A stretch of DNA of 14,852 bases from Nitrospirota bacterium (GCA_016201805.1 JACQCB010000028.1:1-14852), one strand, 5' to 3'; shown: positions 1-8,510, numbered from the stretch's first letter. Made by a program: numbers and translations. The notes: a model not told the origin generated them from the sequence alone.

Positions 1-1376
1 AGAACGCGACCAAGCGCCCCTCCAACCGTCGCACGGACTGCATCGTCCTGATCTTTGAGCGCGTTTTTCAACATGGGGACCAGCTCTTTGCCGCCGATTT
101 GGCCCAAGGATCTCGCCGCTGCAATCCGAGGTCTCGGCAGAGGATCGCCGAGCAGGAGTTGCAGGGCTCCGATCACATCCTCCCCACGGCCATTTCCCAA
201 CGCCTTGCCGACGGCCGCTCTGATGCCGGGCTCGGCATTCCCGGTCAGACCACGCACCACTTCGGCGCATTCGCTGTATGGAGTGCCGAGGCGCAGCAGG
301 GCCGCCAGGGTCGCAGCACGTACCGCTGGATTTACGTTGGCCAACGACTTCTTCAAGGCCGGCACGGAGTCCGATGCCCCGATCTCCCCCAGACTGACCG
401 CCGCCGCCGCGCGGACCGCCGGAATGCGATCGTCCAACGCCGTGATGAGCGCCGGCACGGCCTCGGTCAGCCCAAGATCGCCCAATGCCATCGCCGCAGC
501 GCCTCGCACGGATGGTTGGGCGTCGCTTAAGGCCTTCAGGAGAATCGGCAGCGCCTGGCGATCTTTGAGATCGCCCAGCATCCGGAGTGCCGCGCCGCGA
601 TCCTCCGGGTTCGGCGCTTCCGCCGCCGCCCGGATCTTGGCCATCACCTCCACCCGTCCAAGCATGACCAACGCGCCGGAAGCCGCGACCCGCACACTCG
701 CCTGCTCATCGGACAGGGCCTTCTCCAGCAACGCCGTCACCGACCGGTCTCCCGATCTTCCAAGTCCCTTGATCGCCGCAGCCCGCACCATCGCCGCCTG
801 ATCGTCAACCGCTTGCCTGAGCCGGGCAGACCGCTGCCCCGCCTTGAGACGTCCCAGCCCCTCGGCGGCAAGTGCGCGCACGAGACCGGACCCATCGCTC
901 AAGCCGTCCTCCAAATACGGGATCGCATCGTCGGAATCCAGTTCCTTGAGCGCCGTATACCCGGCACCCCGCATCTGCTCCCGCATATCTGTGAGCACCG
1001 GCGTAATAAATCCGACCGCCACCTCCCGCAGCAGAGACTCCTCGTCCTTCCCCAGCGCCGCTTCCAGCCGCGCATAGGTCTTCAGCGCATCGACCGGCTT
1101 CCCGCGTTTGACAAAGGCCCTGATCGCCAGAGACAGGACCTCCGGAGACGGACTCCCTTCCTTGAGCGACGGCTCCAGCAGGGACAGCGTCTTCTCATAC
1201 TGCCGTTGGGCAAAGGCAGCCTGCGCCTCCCGAACAACGTCGGCTTGTTTGACGCCGGCCGCCAACAGGCTTCCCGCCCAGCCCAACAGGCACGCCAACG
1301 CAACCCCGGTCGCGAGGGTTCGCCTCATGGCCAACCTCGGCTCCGCCATCCTCGACTGTTTCAGCACCTTCTCCAT
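1..1376 (-). CDS. Secreted TPR/HEAT-repeat protein, 3'-truncated by the window edge
   Basis: The frame is open from 1376 to base 1 (458 codons, no stop), so the C-terminus is missing. ATG at 1376 is preferred because AGAAAGG lies 7 bases upstream; in-frame ATGs at 1349 and 1328 are alternatives. From 1328 the product begins MRRTLATGVALACLLGWAG and ends the segment with LLA, a clear Sec signal peptide, so the mature protein is extracytoplasmic. The next ~85 residues are TPR-like (QAAFAQRQYEKTLSLLEPSL). After that come about ten HEAT/PBS-lyase-type units of ~31 residues with the repeating pattern 'VRAAAAxxLGxxG' (for example VRGAAAMALGDLG). HEAT arrays are protein-binding scaffolds; no catalytic motif is visible. 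The gene lies 117 bases downstream of the copper-protein gene in the same orientation and may be its last operon member. The partner and exact role are unknown. Confidence 0.88.
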   Translation of the reverse strand, partial: MEKVLKQSRMAEPRLAMRRTLATGVALACLLGWAGSLLAAGVKQADVVREAQAAFAQRQYEKTLSLLEPSLKEGSPSPEVLSLAIRAFVKRGKPVDALKTYARLEAALGKDEESLLREVAVGFITPVLTDMREQMRGAGYTALKELDSDDAIPYLEDGLSDGSGLVRALAAEGLGRLKAGQRSARLRQAVDDQAAMVRAAAIKGLGRSGDRSVTALLEKALSDEQASVRVAASGALVMLGRVEVMAKIRAAAEAPNPEDRGAALRMLGDLKDRQALPILLKALSDAQPSVRGAAAMALGDLGLTEAVPALITALDDRIPAVRAAAAVSLGEIGASDSVPALKKSLANVNPAVRAATLAALLRLGTPYSECAEVVRGLTGNAEPGIRAAVGKALGNGRGEDVIGALQLLLGDPLPRPRIAAARSLGQIGGKELVPMLKNALKDQDDAVRATVGGALGRV

Positions 1377-1493
1377 CGGCAAACCTTTCTGCTCGGACCG
1401 CACACCTGTGCCAATAACATTGTGAGAAAATGTCCGACTTCGCGTGGAAGGATGGCGAAGGGGAACCTGCGAGTCGCCGCTCCCCGGCGTGAA

Positions 1494-2447
1494 TCAGCGC
1501 TGTCGCTCCACGATCGGCAGGATCTCGACAGATCGACCGAGCGAGCCTGGCCCGAAGCGGGGGTTCTCCACCACTTCATGCGCCGTGCGATGTTTGCCCG
1601 GCGCCTTCAACGAAAGCGCCGCCGTGACGCTTCCGTTCGACTCCACCGTCACCATCCGGTCCGAGACCAGGCCCGCTTGAGGATGCCACGCCGCCAGCCG
1701 ATAGGTGCCGGGCGGAATATCCGCAATCGTGAAGACGCCGGAAGCGTCGGTAATGGCGTAATAGGGATTGTCGATGGCCAGCGCCCAGCTTTCCATGTAG
1801 GGGTGGAAGCCGCACTGCATGACGAAGGTGCGCCGCCCCTTGCTCAGATAGATCGGCCCCAGCAGAGACGCGCCCAATTCGTGTTCGTGCGAAGCGTGCA
1901 AATCGCCCCGCTTGTGATGACCGTTCATGGGCAGAGGCGAGTTGAACAACACGCGCGCGCCGAGGCGGGTCGAGGTCTCGTAGGCCTGAATGTCGTGCAT
2001 GACCGGGTCCATGTTGACGACCTCGACGGCATGGCCGTCGCGCACGACCGTGACGAACGGCAGAAACTTGCAATCGCGGGCGTCTACGTGAGGCACCGAG
2101 ACCCCGAAGGCCTTGCCCGCCGACACGCCTTCGAGCATGACGACGGCGTCCTTGAGCCCGCCGGAAGCGTCCACGACGAAGTCATGCAACAGCCGCCAGC
2201 CGTTTCCGTTCGAGATCCGGCCGCAGTACTGGGGGTCCGGATAGATGACGAGGTTGTAGCCCTTCGGAGCCGGAGCAGGTCCCTCCAGGCTGACCCGCCC
2301 GGTGACAACCCCTCCACCCGTGACTTCGACCACGTCGTAGGCCGCCGAGACGCCCCCGCTCAGCACGATTCCAAGACCCGACAACAGGGCCAGGAGCGCG
2401 ACGATCGTACCGATCTTCGGGCTCCTCTTGCTTGCTTCGCGCCTCAC
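1494..2447 (-). CDS. Secreted cupredoxin / carboxypeptidase-regulatory-like protein (paralog 2)
   Basis: This 317-residue protein starts at GTG 2447, with GGGG 8 bases upstream. A basic n-region and hydrophobic segment (IVALLALLSGLGIVL) followed by VSAA indicate export. Residues ~40-220 form a cupredoxin-like domain with a type 1 copper ligand set: H151 in MDPVMHDIQAYET, then C212, H215 and M218 in MQCGFHPYMESW. Residues ~228-290 form a carboxypeptidase-regulatory-like beta-sandwich (YYAITDASGVFTIADIPPGTY, then AAWHP). C75 and C126 could form a disulfide. The arrangement matches a widespread family annotated 'carboxypeptidase regulatory-like domain-containing protein'. By analogy it should carry electrons or copper outside the cytoplasm; the partner is inferred only from the nearby multicopper oxidase. 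It lies 17 bases after its close paralog, and its start codon sits inside a heptamer repeat. Confidence 0.88.
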   Translation of the reverse strand: MRREASKRSPKIGTIVALLALLSGLGIVLSGGVSAAYDVVEVTGGGVVTGRVSLEGPAPAPKGYNLVIYPDPQYCGRISNGNGWRLLHDFVVDASGGLKDAVVMLEGVSAGKAFGVSVPHVDARDCKFLPFVTVVRDGHAVEVVNMDPVMHDIQAYETSTRLGARVLFNSPLPMNGHHKRGDLHASHEHELGASLLGPIYLSKGRRTFVMQCGFHPYMESWALAIDNPYYAITDASGVFTIADIPPGTYRLAAWHPQAGLVSDRMVTVESNGSVTAALSLKAPGKHRTAHEVVENPRFGPGSLGRSVEILPIVERQR

Positions 2448-2468
2448 GTTTCACGCCCCACGTTTCAC
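2434..2468. repeat. Degenerate 7-base tandem repeat (locus 1)
   Basis: On the minus strand the units are GTGAAAC, GTGGGGC, GTGAAAC, GTGAGGC and GCGAAGC. They span the stop codon of the upstream copper-protein gene (TGA at 2467-2465), the short intergenic gap and the GTG start of the next gene. Similar heptamers recur at 8483-8503 and 12782-12802. This is a short tandem repeat, not CRISPR: it has no spacers. Confidence 0.7.
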
Positions 2469-3376
2469 GGCTGCTGCAACTCCAGCGTCGGCTTGATATC
2501 GACGACCTTCCCAAGCGCCTCGATCCCGAATCTCGGATTCTCTTCGACCTCATGAGCGCTCCGGCGTCCCTTGGGAGACTCGACCGTAAAGCTGGCGCGG
2601 ACCGTCTGCTTGGCGGACACCGTGATGCTTTGCTCCAGCATCTTTCCAAGAGACGGATGCCAGGCTTGCAACGTGTAGTTCCCGGGCGGGACGTCAGGGA
2701 TCGAAAAACTCCCGTCTTCTCCGGTAACCGCATAGTAGGGATGGTCCATCGCGAGTCCCCAGCTCTCCATGTAGGCATGGAATCCGCATTGCATGACGAA
2801 AATCCGGCGCCCCTTCGTCATACGAATCACTTCTTTCACAGGCTCGCCAGGGATATGCTTGTGATACTCGGCGCCGACGCCTAATTTAGGATGATGGGGG
2901 TTCATCGGCAGGGGCGTATTGAACAGGACGCGCGGACCGAGGTGCGACGTTTCGTAGGCCTGAATGTCGTGCATGACCGGGTCCATATTCACGACGACCA
3001 CCTCCGCCTGATCCCGCACCACGGTCAGGAACGGCAGGAACCGACAATCTTTTGCTTCGATCGTCGGGGGGCTAAACGCAAACGCCTTCCCGCGTTCGAT
3101 GTCCTTGAGCAGGATTACCACGTCCTTGAGGCTCCCCTCCGAGGCGATCGTAAAATCCTTCAGCAGCCGCCACCCCGTACCCGTCGAGATGCGACCGCAG
3201 TAGACGGGGTCCGGAAACGTAATCAAGTTGAACCCCTTGGGCGTCGGCTTGCCGCCGGTGATGGTCACCTTGCCCGTAATGGTGCCGCCGTCGGCCACCG
3301 TGATTTCTTCATAAGACCATGCCGGCGCCGCCGCCACCAGCAGCGCCAGAGCGATCGTCACACATATCGTTTTCAT
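2465..3376 (-). CDS. Secreted cupredoxin / carboxypeptidase-regulatory-like protein (paralog 1)
   Basis: This 303-residue protein starts at ATG 3376, preceded by GGAGG with a 5-base spacer; the in-frame TTG at 3388 would place the Shine-Dalgarno inside the gene and is rejected. The signal peptide is MKTICVTIALALLVAAAPAW, cleaved near SYEE. The cupredoxin-like domain carries H136 (NMDPVMHDIQAYE) and C197, H200, M203 (MQCGFHAYMESW), a full type 1 copper site. A carboxypeptidase-regulatory-like domain follows (YYAVTGEDGSFSIPDVPPGNY, then LQAWHP). The protein aligns with the downstream paralog nearly end to end and shares the copper motifs, the YCGRIS motif and the C-terminal 'AHEVxENPRFG' block, so the pair arose by tandem duplication. 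It differs in a His-rich loop (PHHPKLG, YHKHIP). It lies between the oxidase's terminator and its paralog, so it probably has its own promoter, which I could not identify. Confidence 0.88.
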   Translation of the reverse strand: MKTICVTIALALLVAAAPAWSYEEITVADGGTITGKVTITGGKPTPKGFNLITFPDPVYCGRISTGTGWRLLKDFTIASEGSLKDVVILLKDIERGKAFAFSPPTIEAKDCRFLPFLTVVRDQAEVVVVNMDPVMHDIQAYETSHLGPRVLFNTPLPMNPHHPKLGVGAEYHKHIPGEPVKEVIRMTKGRRIFVMQCGFHAYMESWGLAMDHPYYAVTGEDGSFSIPDVPPGNYTLQAWHPSLGKMLEQSITVSAKQTVRASFTVESPKGRRSAHEVEENPRFGIEALGKVVDIKPTLELQQP

Positions 3377-3438
3377 GCCGGCCTCCAACGACTCGCATCC
3401 ATCACCACACGACCGTATCCTACTGAATCCCTCGCGAT

Positions 3439-3470
3439 AAAAAAAGGGGGAGCCTGAACGGCTCCCCCTT
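3439..3470 (-). terminator. Intrinsic terminator of the multicopper oxidase gene
   Basis: On the minus strand a perfect 9-bp GC-rich stem (GGGGGAGCC / GGCTCCCCC, 3446-3454 with 3460-3468) encloses a 5-base loop and is followed by seven Ts (complement of the A-run 3439-3445). It starts about 36 bases after the oxidase stop codon. This is a classic rho-independent terminator and suggests the oxidase is transcribed largely apart from the copper-protein genes downstream. Confidence 0.92.
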
Positions 3471-3505
3471 CGTGCCTCGCCAACTCTCTCGTGGGCAGCC
3501 CGTCG

Positions 3506-6500
3506 TTACTTCGAGGCCACCGGGATCGCCTGGGCGGCTTCCGGCTGCTCCACCGCAGCTTTTCTCACGCCGGGAGTCGCTCCGGTAAGCGGCAGGAGCC
3601 GCTGATCGCCGGACGGCAACACGCGCAGATAGCCCCACTGTCCGGACTGCGAATAGGGCAACCGCTGGTTGCTCCAGACATAGTCCCCGGGCACGCGATA
3701 CGGACCGCCGGCCGACCGGAGGAAGGCATCGATCGCCTCCGACCCGGAGAACTCGACCACGCTGATCTGATCGGCCCCGCGCATGAAGGGCTCGATCGGC
3801 CACTCGTGCTTCTCGACGCTGAACATCTGATTCTGCTCGTTGTTCGCGCCGAACACGTGGATGCGGACCGGATCACCCGCATGGGTCTCGATGATCGGCG
3901 TCACTGGATCCTCGGGCTTGTCCGTCTTGCACGGCTGGAACATCTTGCCCAGCGAGCAGCCGCTCTCTTCACGGAACTTGTAGGGTTCCGACCGGTAATT
4001 CACTCCGGTCAGCCCCGCCACGTTCTGCACGTAGGGCATGAAGCTGGTCCCGATGATGTTGTCCTCGTCCTGGAAGAACAACGCGGCATCGCGATAGTTG
4101 GCCCGCATCTCGTTCCCCGGAATCGACCGGTCGACGATCACGTCCGCCACCCAGCTGTTCTTCTGGGAGATGTCTTCGCCGGTCTTCGGGTCCCGGTACT
4201 TCGCGCCCTTGGGACCGATGATGACCGCGCCGAACAAGCCGTTGCGCGGGTTCGTCATCACGTTGCCCCAATCCCACACCAGCGAAGCCGCTTCCCCAAG
4301 GAACGGATCCGCGTAGTAGGTGTAGGTCCGGCTCTCGCCCGGCGCGATCGTCTGGTCCCCCGGATTGTTCCCGACGTTGGCGCCGAGCGAATCCTTCGGG
4401 TCAAAGGCCAGACCGATGGCCGAGAAAGACGCCCGGCCCTGCTTCATCTTGTTCTTCAGATTGACCTTGATGCAGTCTCCGACGTTCGCGCGGAGCGTCA
4501 GCGGCATCGGCTGGATGCCGGCGGCCACCTTGGAGACTTCCTCCTCCAGCACGTAGATCTTCGCGTCCGGATTGGACACCTGGATCTTCCGCTCGAAGTC
4601 CACCTCGATGGTATCGGGCGCCTTCGCGTTGAACTTCATGGACGGATGGTCCACGGCCACCACGTTAAAGGTCTTCACCGGGGCCTCCGCCGGACAGACC
4701 GGCAGCGCCGTCGGCATCTCGTTCCGCCTGGAGTAGCCGGCCGGGAGCTTCTGAAGATCCTTCTGCTCCTTGTCGAATACCCGCACGATGCCCCATCCCC
4801 CCTCGGAGAACTTGGAGGACCGGCCGTTGAAGTGGATATAGTCGCCGGCCTGGGCCCTGGGTCCGCCCGCCGCCGGCACGACCAAGTCATACCGCTCGGC
4901 GATGCCGATGTGCATTGAGTACTTCCGGTTGGCGTCGCCCGCGTACCGTTCGGACAAGAACGTATGGCCCGAGAGCGTCCAGGTCATCGTCTCGTTCATC
5001 AAGGTATGCAATAGACGGAACACCATCGTGTCTCCGACGTAGGCCCGCAGCATGGGCGTGTCCGGGTCCCCATGCACCGCGCTGCTGAAAATCTTGGACG
5101 TGTCCGGATTGTTGGCCAACCGCTGCGCGATCGGCTCGGCTCGGAAATTCAGGCCGCTTCCGGTCGTGTGCGTCCCGCCGTTCAGGAACGGCATCGGCGT
5201 CATGTAAATCTTCTCGGGCATCATGAACGACACGGTCTTGCCCGCTTCCAAAGCGACTTCAACCGGCTGCCCGGGAGGATTGCCGGCGGTCACGATGTTC
5301 ACCGTATGCGGCACCGTGTCATGCACCTGCACCATCAATTCCCGGAAGCTGCCGTTCACGCCGTACCCGACCGGCTCCACCGTCCGGATGTCGGCGATGG
5401 GCCCGCTCCGGATGGGCTTCCCGGTCTTCGGATCGTGGTACGTGGACCCGACCGGCTCGATGATCAGCGTCCCGAACCCGCCATGCGGCCAGGTCGTGGC
5501 GCCGAAGGCATGGTCGTGCCAGAACACGGTGCCCACGTCGGCATCGGCCCAGAGCCGCTGCCGCACGAACTCCACGGTCACGATGTCGTTGGTCGGATGG
5601 TCGTGCTTGAGCGGCCGCTGCAAGGTGATCGTGTTCCCCTTGATCTCGACGATCCGGGCCACTTCGTTGCCCTGCACGTTGTCCGCGCCGACCAGAATTT
5701 CCGTCTTCACGTGGTACTGGCCCGCGTTCTTGACCGTAATGGTCTTGGCGCCCTTCTTCGCGGCCGCCGTCAGGACCGTATTCATCGGGGCCGGCAGGCC
5801 CTTCTTGTTCTTCTTCTCCAGCATCGTGAACGGCCGCACCGACTGCTCGTAGGAAAAGCCGGTGATCACCCCGTCCGACGCCTGGTTGTCGAACTGCAGG
5901 AAGTGCGGGTGGATGTTGATCTTGGACGACTGGAAGTTCGTGTAGTCGTCGTCCTCCCACTCGCTGGTCAGCATCCAATCGATGCAATCGTAGATGTTGG
6001 CGCGATAGACGAGCGGGTACTTGAGGTCATCGTTCGCCCGGATCGCCGACTCTTCCTCGTGCAGGACGTAGATCAAGCCGGTCGGGTCCACCACGGCCGG
6101 CTCCTTGCCCTGCTTCTTCGCCATGGTGATCGGCAGCTTGATGAAGTGGATGTTGTAGTACTTCTGGCCGGCGTTTTCAGGGCAGAGACTCCACCGCCCG
6201 TTCTCGCCCGGCTTGGCCTGCTCCGACGTCCGCTCCCCGCTGTCATCCTGGTGGATCATCTCCAGCCAGGGCGCGCCCACGTGCCCCGGCGAGAACATGA
6301 CCCGCTTGCCGAAGTGCGGCGTCAGGTGCGGCCAGGCGACTTTCCCCGTCGCCGGCTCGAACATGATCGGGTGGCGCTTGCCCGGATGCGTGGACTTGTA
6401 CTTGGGATTGTCGATCGCGCTTTCCCGTTCGCTCATCGCGCGAACCCCGTCCCAGGCCCAATCCAGCACGGTCGCATCGTAGGCCACGATCTGGCCCTTT

Positions 6501-8377
6501 TCATCGTCCTTATGGCCGGGCTTGCCCTGGGTCGGCAGCTGCATCTCCACCCAGTCCTTGATGGTGATCACGGCCGGGCTGGATTTCCAATTGCTCTTGC
6601 CCTTCTCGACGATCTGGAAGAACTTGCCGAACCAGTCCACGGTCTTGCCGATCAGCTTGTCCGACGACACGCCGACCGCGATCCGCCCCTTGCGGTCGGG
6701 CAGTTCGCGCAGGTCCGGCATCACGTCATTGTGGTTCTCGCCCGTCTGCAACGTGTTGTACACGCGCCAGTAGCCCCACATGCCGGCCACATAGTGGTGC
6801 GCCACGTGGCAGTGGAACAGGAAGTCGCCCGCCAGCTGCTGGCAGAGGCCCGATCCGCACTCCGTCTCCAGGTCCAGCGCCTCGGACGGCCCGATCACTT
6901 CCACGTCCACGCGGTCCGTCTTGGCCCGGATCACCGGATACTTCACCGGACCGTTCTTGGCCGCATGCCACATCGGCATCTCGTCGATCGCCCGCGGGCT
7001 GCGCGGCCACCGGATGGACCCGCCGTGCGGATGGTGCGAATGGAAGACTTCGGAGCCACCGTGCACCAGGCGGAACTTCGCCGGGTCGCCGATGTAGGAG
7101 CGAGGGATCGTGGGGGACGGATCGCCGAAGGTATAGGAGCTATACCCCATCGATTCGTCCTCGAACCCGAAATACTCGTGCTGCACGTGCATGTTGTTGA
7201 TGCCGAACGGCTCGCTGCGATAGTTGATCGCGCGGCCGCCTGGCCGGTAGGCATCGGTCAGCGGATCGCGCTGCGGGAGGAAGTCCCCCTTCTTGTTGAC
7301 CGGACGGAACGCTTCGTCGCCCACCTCGTGGTAGATCAGCACGAACTCACGGAAGTCCGGGCCGGTCCCGTTCTTGATCATCACCTGCCAGCCGCTCCGG
7401 GCCGGAGTCGCCTCGCCGGTGCCCAGCGGCTCCAGGTACTCGGAGCCCTTCGGCTCCACGACGAAGGTCCCGAACATCCCCATCACCGTCAGCTCGCGGT
7501 CATTGCTGAAGCTGTGGAATTGACGGCCGCCTTCCTGCGTGGTCGGGTGGATGTACCACTCGAATTCCTGGCTCTTGTCCTTGGCGACGATGGTGTCCGG
7601 ATTAGTCGTGGTCGCCGGCTTGCCGGTTGCGCTGACCATCATGCTGGAGCCGTGGATATGAAGGCTCACATCCTCGCCCCCTTCCAGCTTGTTCCGCAGC
7701 GTGACCTTCACGCAGTCTCCCTGGTTCGCACGGATCACGAGGGGCTGGATCCACTGCGCCTGGATCCCCGGGATCACGGCGCCGGGATCGAACCCTTCCT
7801 TCTCGCGCGCGGCCTTGTTCTTGGCCTCTTCCGCGCGCACCTTCTCGAGATCCTCCGTCAGGGCGTACATGTATCCGGGATAGTAGTCCAGCCACTGATT
7901 GAGGGTGATCTCCACGTTGATGGCCGACACGTCGTAGGCCTTGACCGGCGCGTGGGCCGGGCACCGCCCGCCTTGCGCCGAGACCGGCTCCGTCCGCGGA
8001 TCGGACATGAGCAACAAGTCCTGCCCGCCGGCTCCGTATTGGTGCATCATGGACATGTTGTTGTACATGCCGTCGCTCACATGCTGCATCTGGGCGTCCT
8101 GCCCCATCTGCAACATGATGCGCTCGTGCTGCCGCTCCACCATCGCCGCCCGCTCGGGACGTCCCTCCATCGTGTCTTCCATGATGGTCTGCCCCTTGAG
8201 CTTCTCAGCCCAAGCCGGGACCTGTGGCGACATCGCCGTCTGTTGGACGGTGGCGTGATTGGCGTGTGAGGAAGAAGGTTCGGCCGAGATGGCCAGCGGA
8301 GCGCCCATCAGGACCCCGCTGACCAGCAGACCGAAGAAACGAGTGACAGTGCGAAGCGAACCCTGGGAGTAATGCAT
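3506..8377 (-). CDS. Giant secreted multicopper oxidase, MofA/MnxG type, six cupredoxin-like domains
   Basis: This 1623-residue protein starts at ATG 8377 with AAGGAGG 8 bases upstream. The signal peptide (FFGLLVSGVLMGAPLAISA) is cleaved near residue 32. A Met/His-rich segment (~64-125) precedes three two-domain units: ~145-545, ~715-1205 and ~1230-1595. Copper motifs: H446-x2-H449-x-H451 and HCHVAHHYVAGM at 522-533 (H522, C523, H524, H528, M533; full type 1 site) in domain 2; H823/H825 and H954/H956 in domain 3. Domain 1 keeps H240/H242 but has HSF at 288. Domains 4-6 have lost the motifs (WDW at 1368 where domain 3 has WHDH). One type 1 and one trinuclear centre are therefore predicted, giving four-electron O2 reduction coupled to substrate oxidation. 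Size and layout match MofA of Leptothrix (recalled, about 1660 residues) and MnxG, so Mn(II) or Fe(II) is a reasonable substrate, though not provable from sequence. Confidence 0.93.
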   Translation of the reverse strand: MHYSQGSLRTVTRFFGLLVSGVLMGAPLAISAEPSSSHANHATVQQTAMSPQVPAWAEKLKGQTIMEDTMEGRPERAAMVERQHERIMLQMGQDAQMQHVSDGMYNNMSMMHQYGAGGQDLLLMSDPRTEPVSAQGGRCPAHAPVKAYDVSAINVEITLNQWLDYYPGYMYALTEDLEKVRAEEAKNKAAREKEGFDPGAVIPGIQAQWIQPLVIRANQGDCVKVTLRNKLEGGEDVSLHIHGSSMMVSATGKPATTTNPDTIVAKDKSQEFEWYIHPTTQEGGRQFHSFSNDRELTVMGMFGTFVVEPKGSEYLEPLGTGEATPARSGWQVMIKNGTGPDFREFVLIYHEVGDEAFRPVNKKGDFLPQRDPLTDAYRPGGRAINYRSEPFGINNMHVQHEYFGFEDESMGYSSYTFGDPSPTIPRSYIGDPAKFRLVHGGSEVFHSHHPHGGSIRWPRSPRAIDEMPMWHAAKNGPVKYPVIRAKTDRVDVEVIGPSEALDLETECGSGLCQQLAGDFLFHCHVAHHYVAGMWGYWRVYNTLQTGENHNDVMPDLRELPDRKGRIAVGVSSDKLIGKTVDWFGKFFQIVEKGKSNWKSSPAVITIKDWVEMQLPTQGKPGHKDDEKGQIVAYDATVLDWAWDGVRAMSERESAIDNPKYKSTHPGKRHPIMFEPATGKVAWPHLTPHFGKRVMFSPGHVGAPWLEMIHQDDSGERTSEQAKPGENGRWSLCPENAGQKYYNIHFIKLPITMAKKQGKEPAVVDPTGLIYVLHEEESAIRANDDLKYPLVYRANIYDCIDWMLTSEWEDDDYTNFQSSKINIHPHFLQFDNQASDGVITGFSYEQSVRPFTMLEKKNKKGLPAPMNTVLTAAAKKGAKTITVKNAGQYHVKTEILVGADNVQGNEVARIVEIKGNTITLQRPLKHDHPTNDIVTVEFVRQRLWADADVGTVFWHDHAFGATTWPHGGFGTLIIEPVGSTYHDPKTGKPIRSGPIADIRTVEPVGYGVNGSFRELMVQVHDTVPHTVNIVTAGNPPGQPVEVALEAGKTVSFMMPEKIYMTPMPFLNGGTHTTGSGLNFRAEPIAQRLANNPDTSKIFSSAVHGDPDTPMLRAYVGDTMVFRLLHTLMNETMTWTLSGHTFLSERYAGDANRKYSMHIGIAERYDLVVPAAGGPRAQAGDYIHFNGRSSKFSEGGWGIVRVFDKEQKDLQKLPAGYSRRNEMPTALPVCPAEAPVKTFNVVAVDHPSMKFNAKAPDTIEVDFERKIQVSNPDAKIYVLEEEVSKVAAGIQPMPLTLRANVGDCIKVNLKNKMKQGRASFSAIGLAFDPKDSLGANVGNNPGDQTIAPGESRTYTYYADPFLGEAASLVWDWGNVMTNPRNGLFGAVIIGPKGAKYRDPKTGEDISQKNSWVADVIVDRSIPGNEMRANYRDAALFFQDEDNIIGTSFMPYVQNVAGLTGVNYRSEPYKFREESGCSLGKMFQPCKTDKPEDPVTPIIETHAGDPVRIHVFGANNEQNQMFSVEKHEWPIEPFMRGADQISVVEFSGSEAIDAFLRSAGGPYRVPGDYVWSNQRLPYSQSGQWGYLRVLPSGDQRLLPLTGATPGVRKAAVEQPEAAQAIPVASK

Positions 8378-8385
8378 TGGACCGG

Positions 8386-8392
8386 CCTCCTT
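8386..8392 (-). promoter_or_regulatory. Strong ribosome binding site of the multicopper oxidase
   Basis: The minus strand reads AAGGAGG, 8 bases before the ATG at 8377. It fixes the start and predicts efficient translation. Confidence 0.85.
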
Positions 8393-8482
8393 AGATGCAA
8401 TACACTGAAAAACGACCCTGACTGTTGTGATGAATGCCGCTACATGAACTGGTGGGTTGGTCTAGAACCTCCGATATGCGCG

Positions 8483-8503
8483 GTGAATCGTGAATCGTGG
8501 GCG
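8483..8503. repeat. Degenerate 7-base tandem repeat (locus 2)
   Basis: The plus strand reads GTGAATC, GTGAATC, GTGGGCG. It lies in the predicted 5' leader of the multicopper oxidase mRNA, between the promoter and the start codon. The unit resembles that at 2434-2468 (GTGAAAC, GTGGGGC), but in the opposite orientation. Confidence 0.6.
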
Positions 8504-8510
8504 AACATCC

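Noticed and set aside
2434..2468. CRISPR-like array from repeated GTGAAAC units
   Set aside because: The units are 7 bases long and directly abutting, with no spacers and no cas genes nearby.
813..2555. A 580-codon plus-strand open frame
   Set aside because: It runs antisense across the HEAT-repeat gene and the second copper-protein gene, both of which have signal peptides and recognisable domains. Its Arg/Gln/His-rich product is a shadow.
5072..8269. A 1065-codon open frame on the plus strand, antisense to the multicopper oxidase, and a 475-codon one at 3491-4918
   Set aside because: The opposite strand encodes a clear oxidase with signal peptide, copper motifs, promoter and ribosome binding site. 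The antisense translation is rich in Arg, His, Leu and Val without domains, a by-product of GC-rich codon bias.
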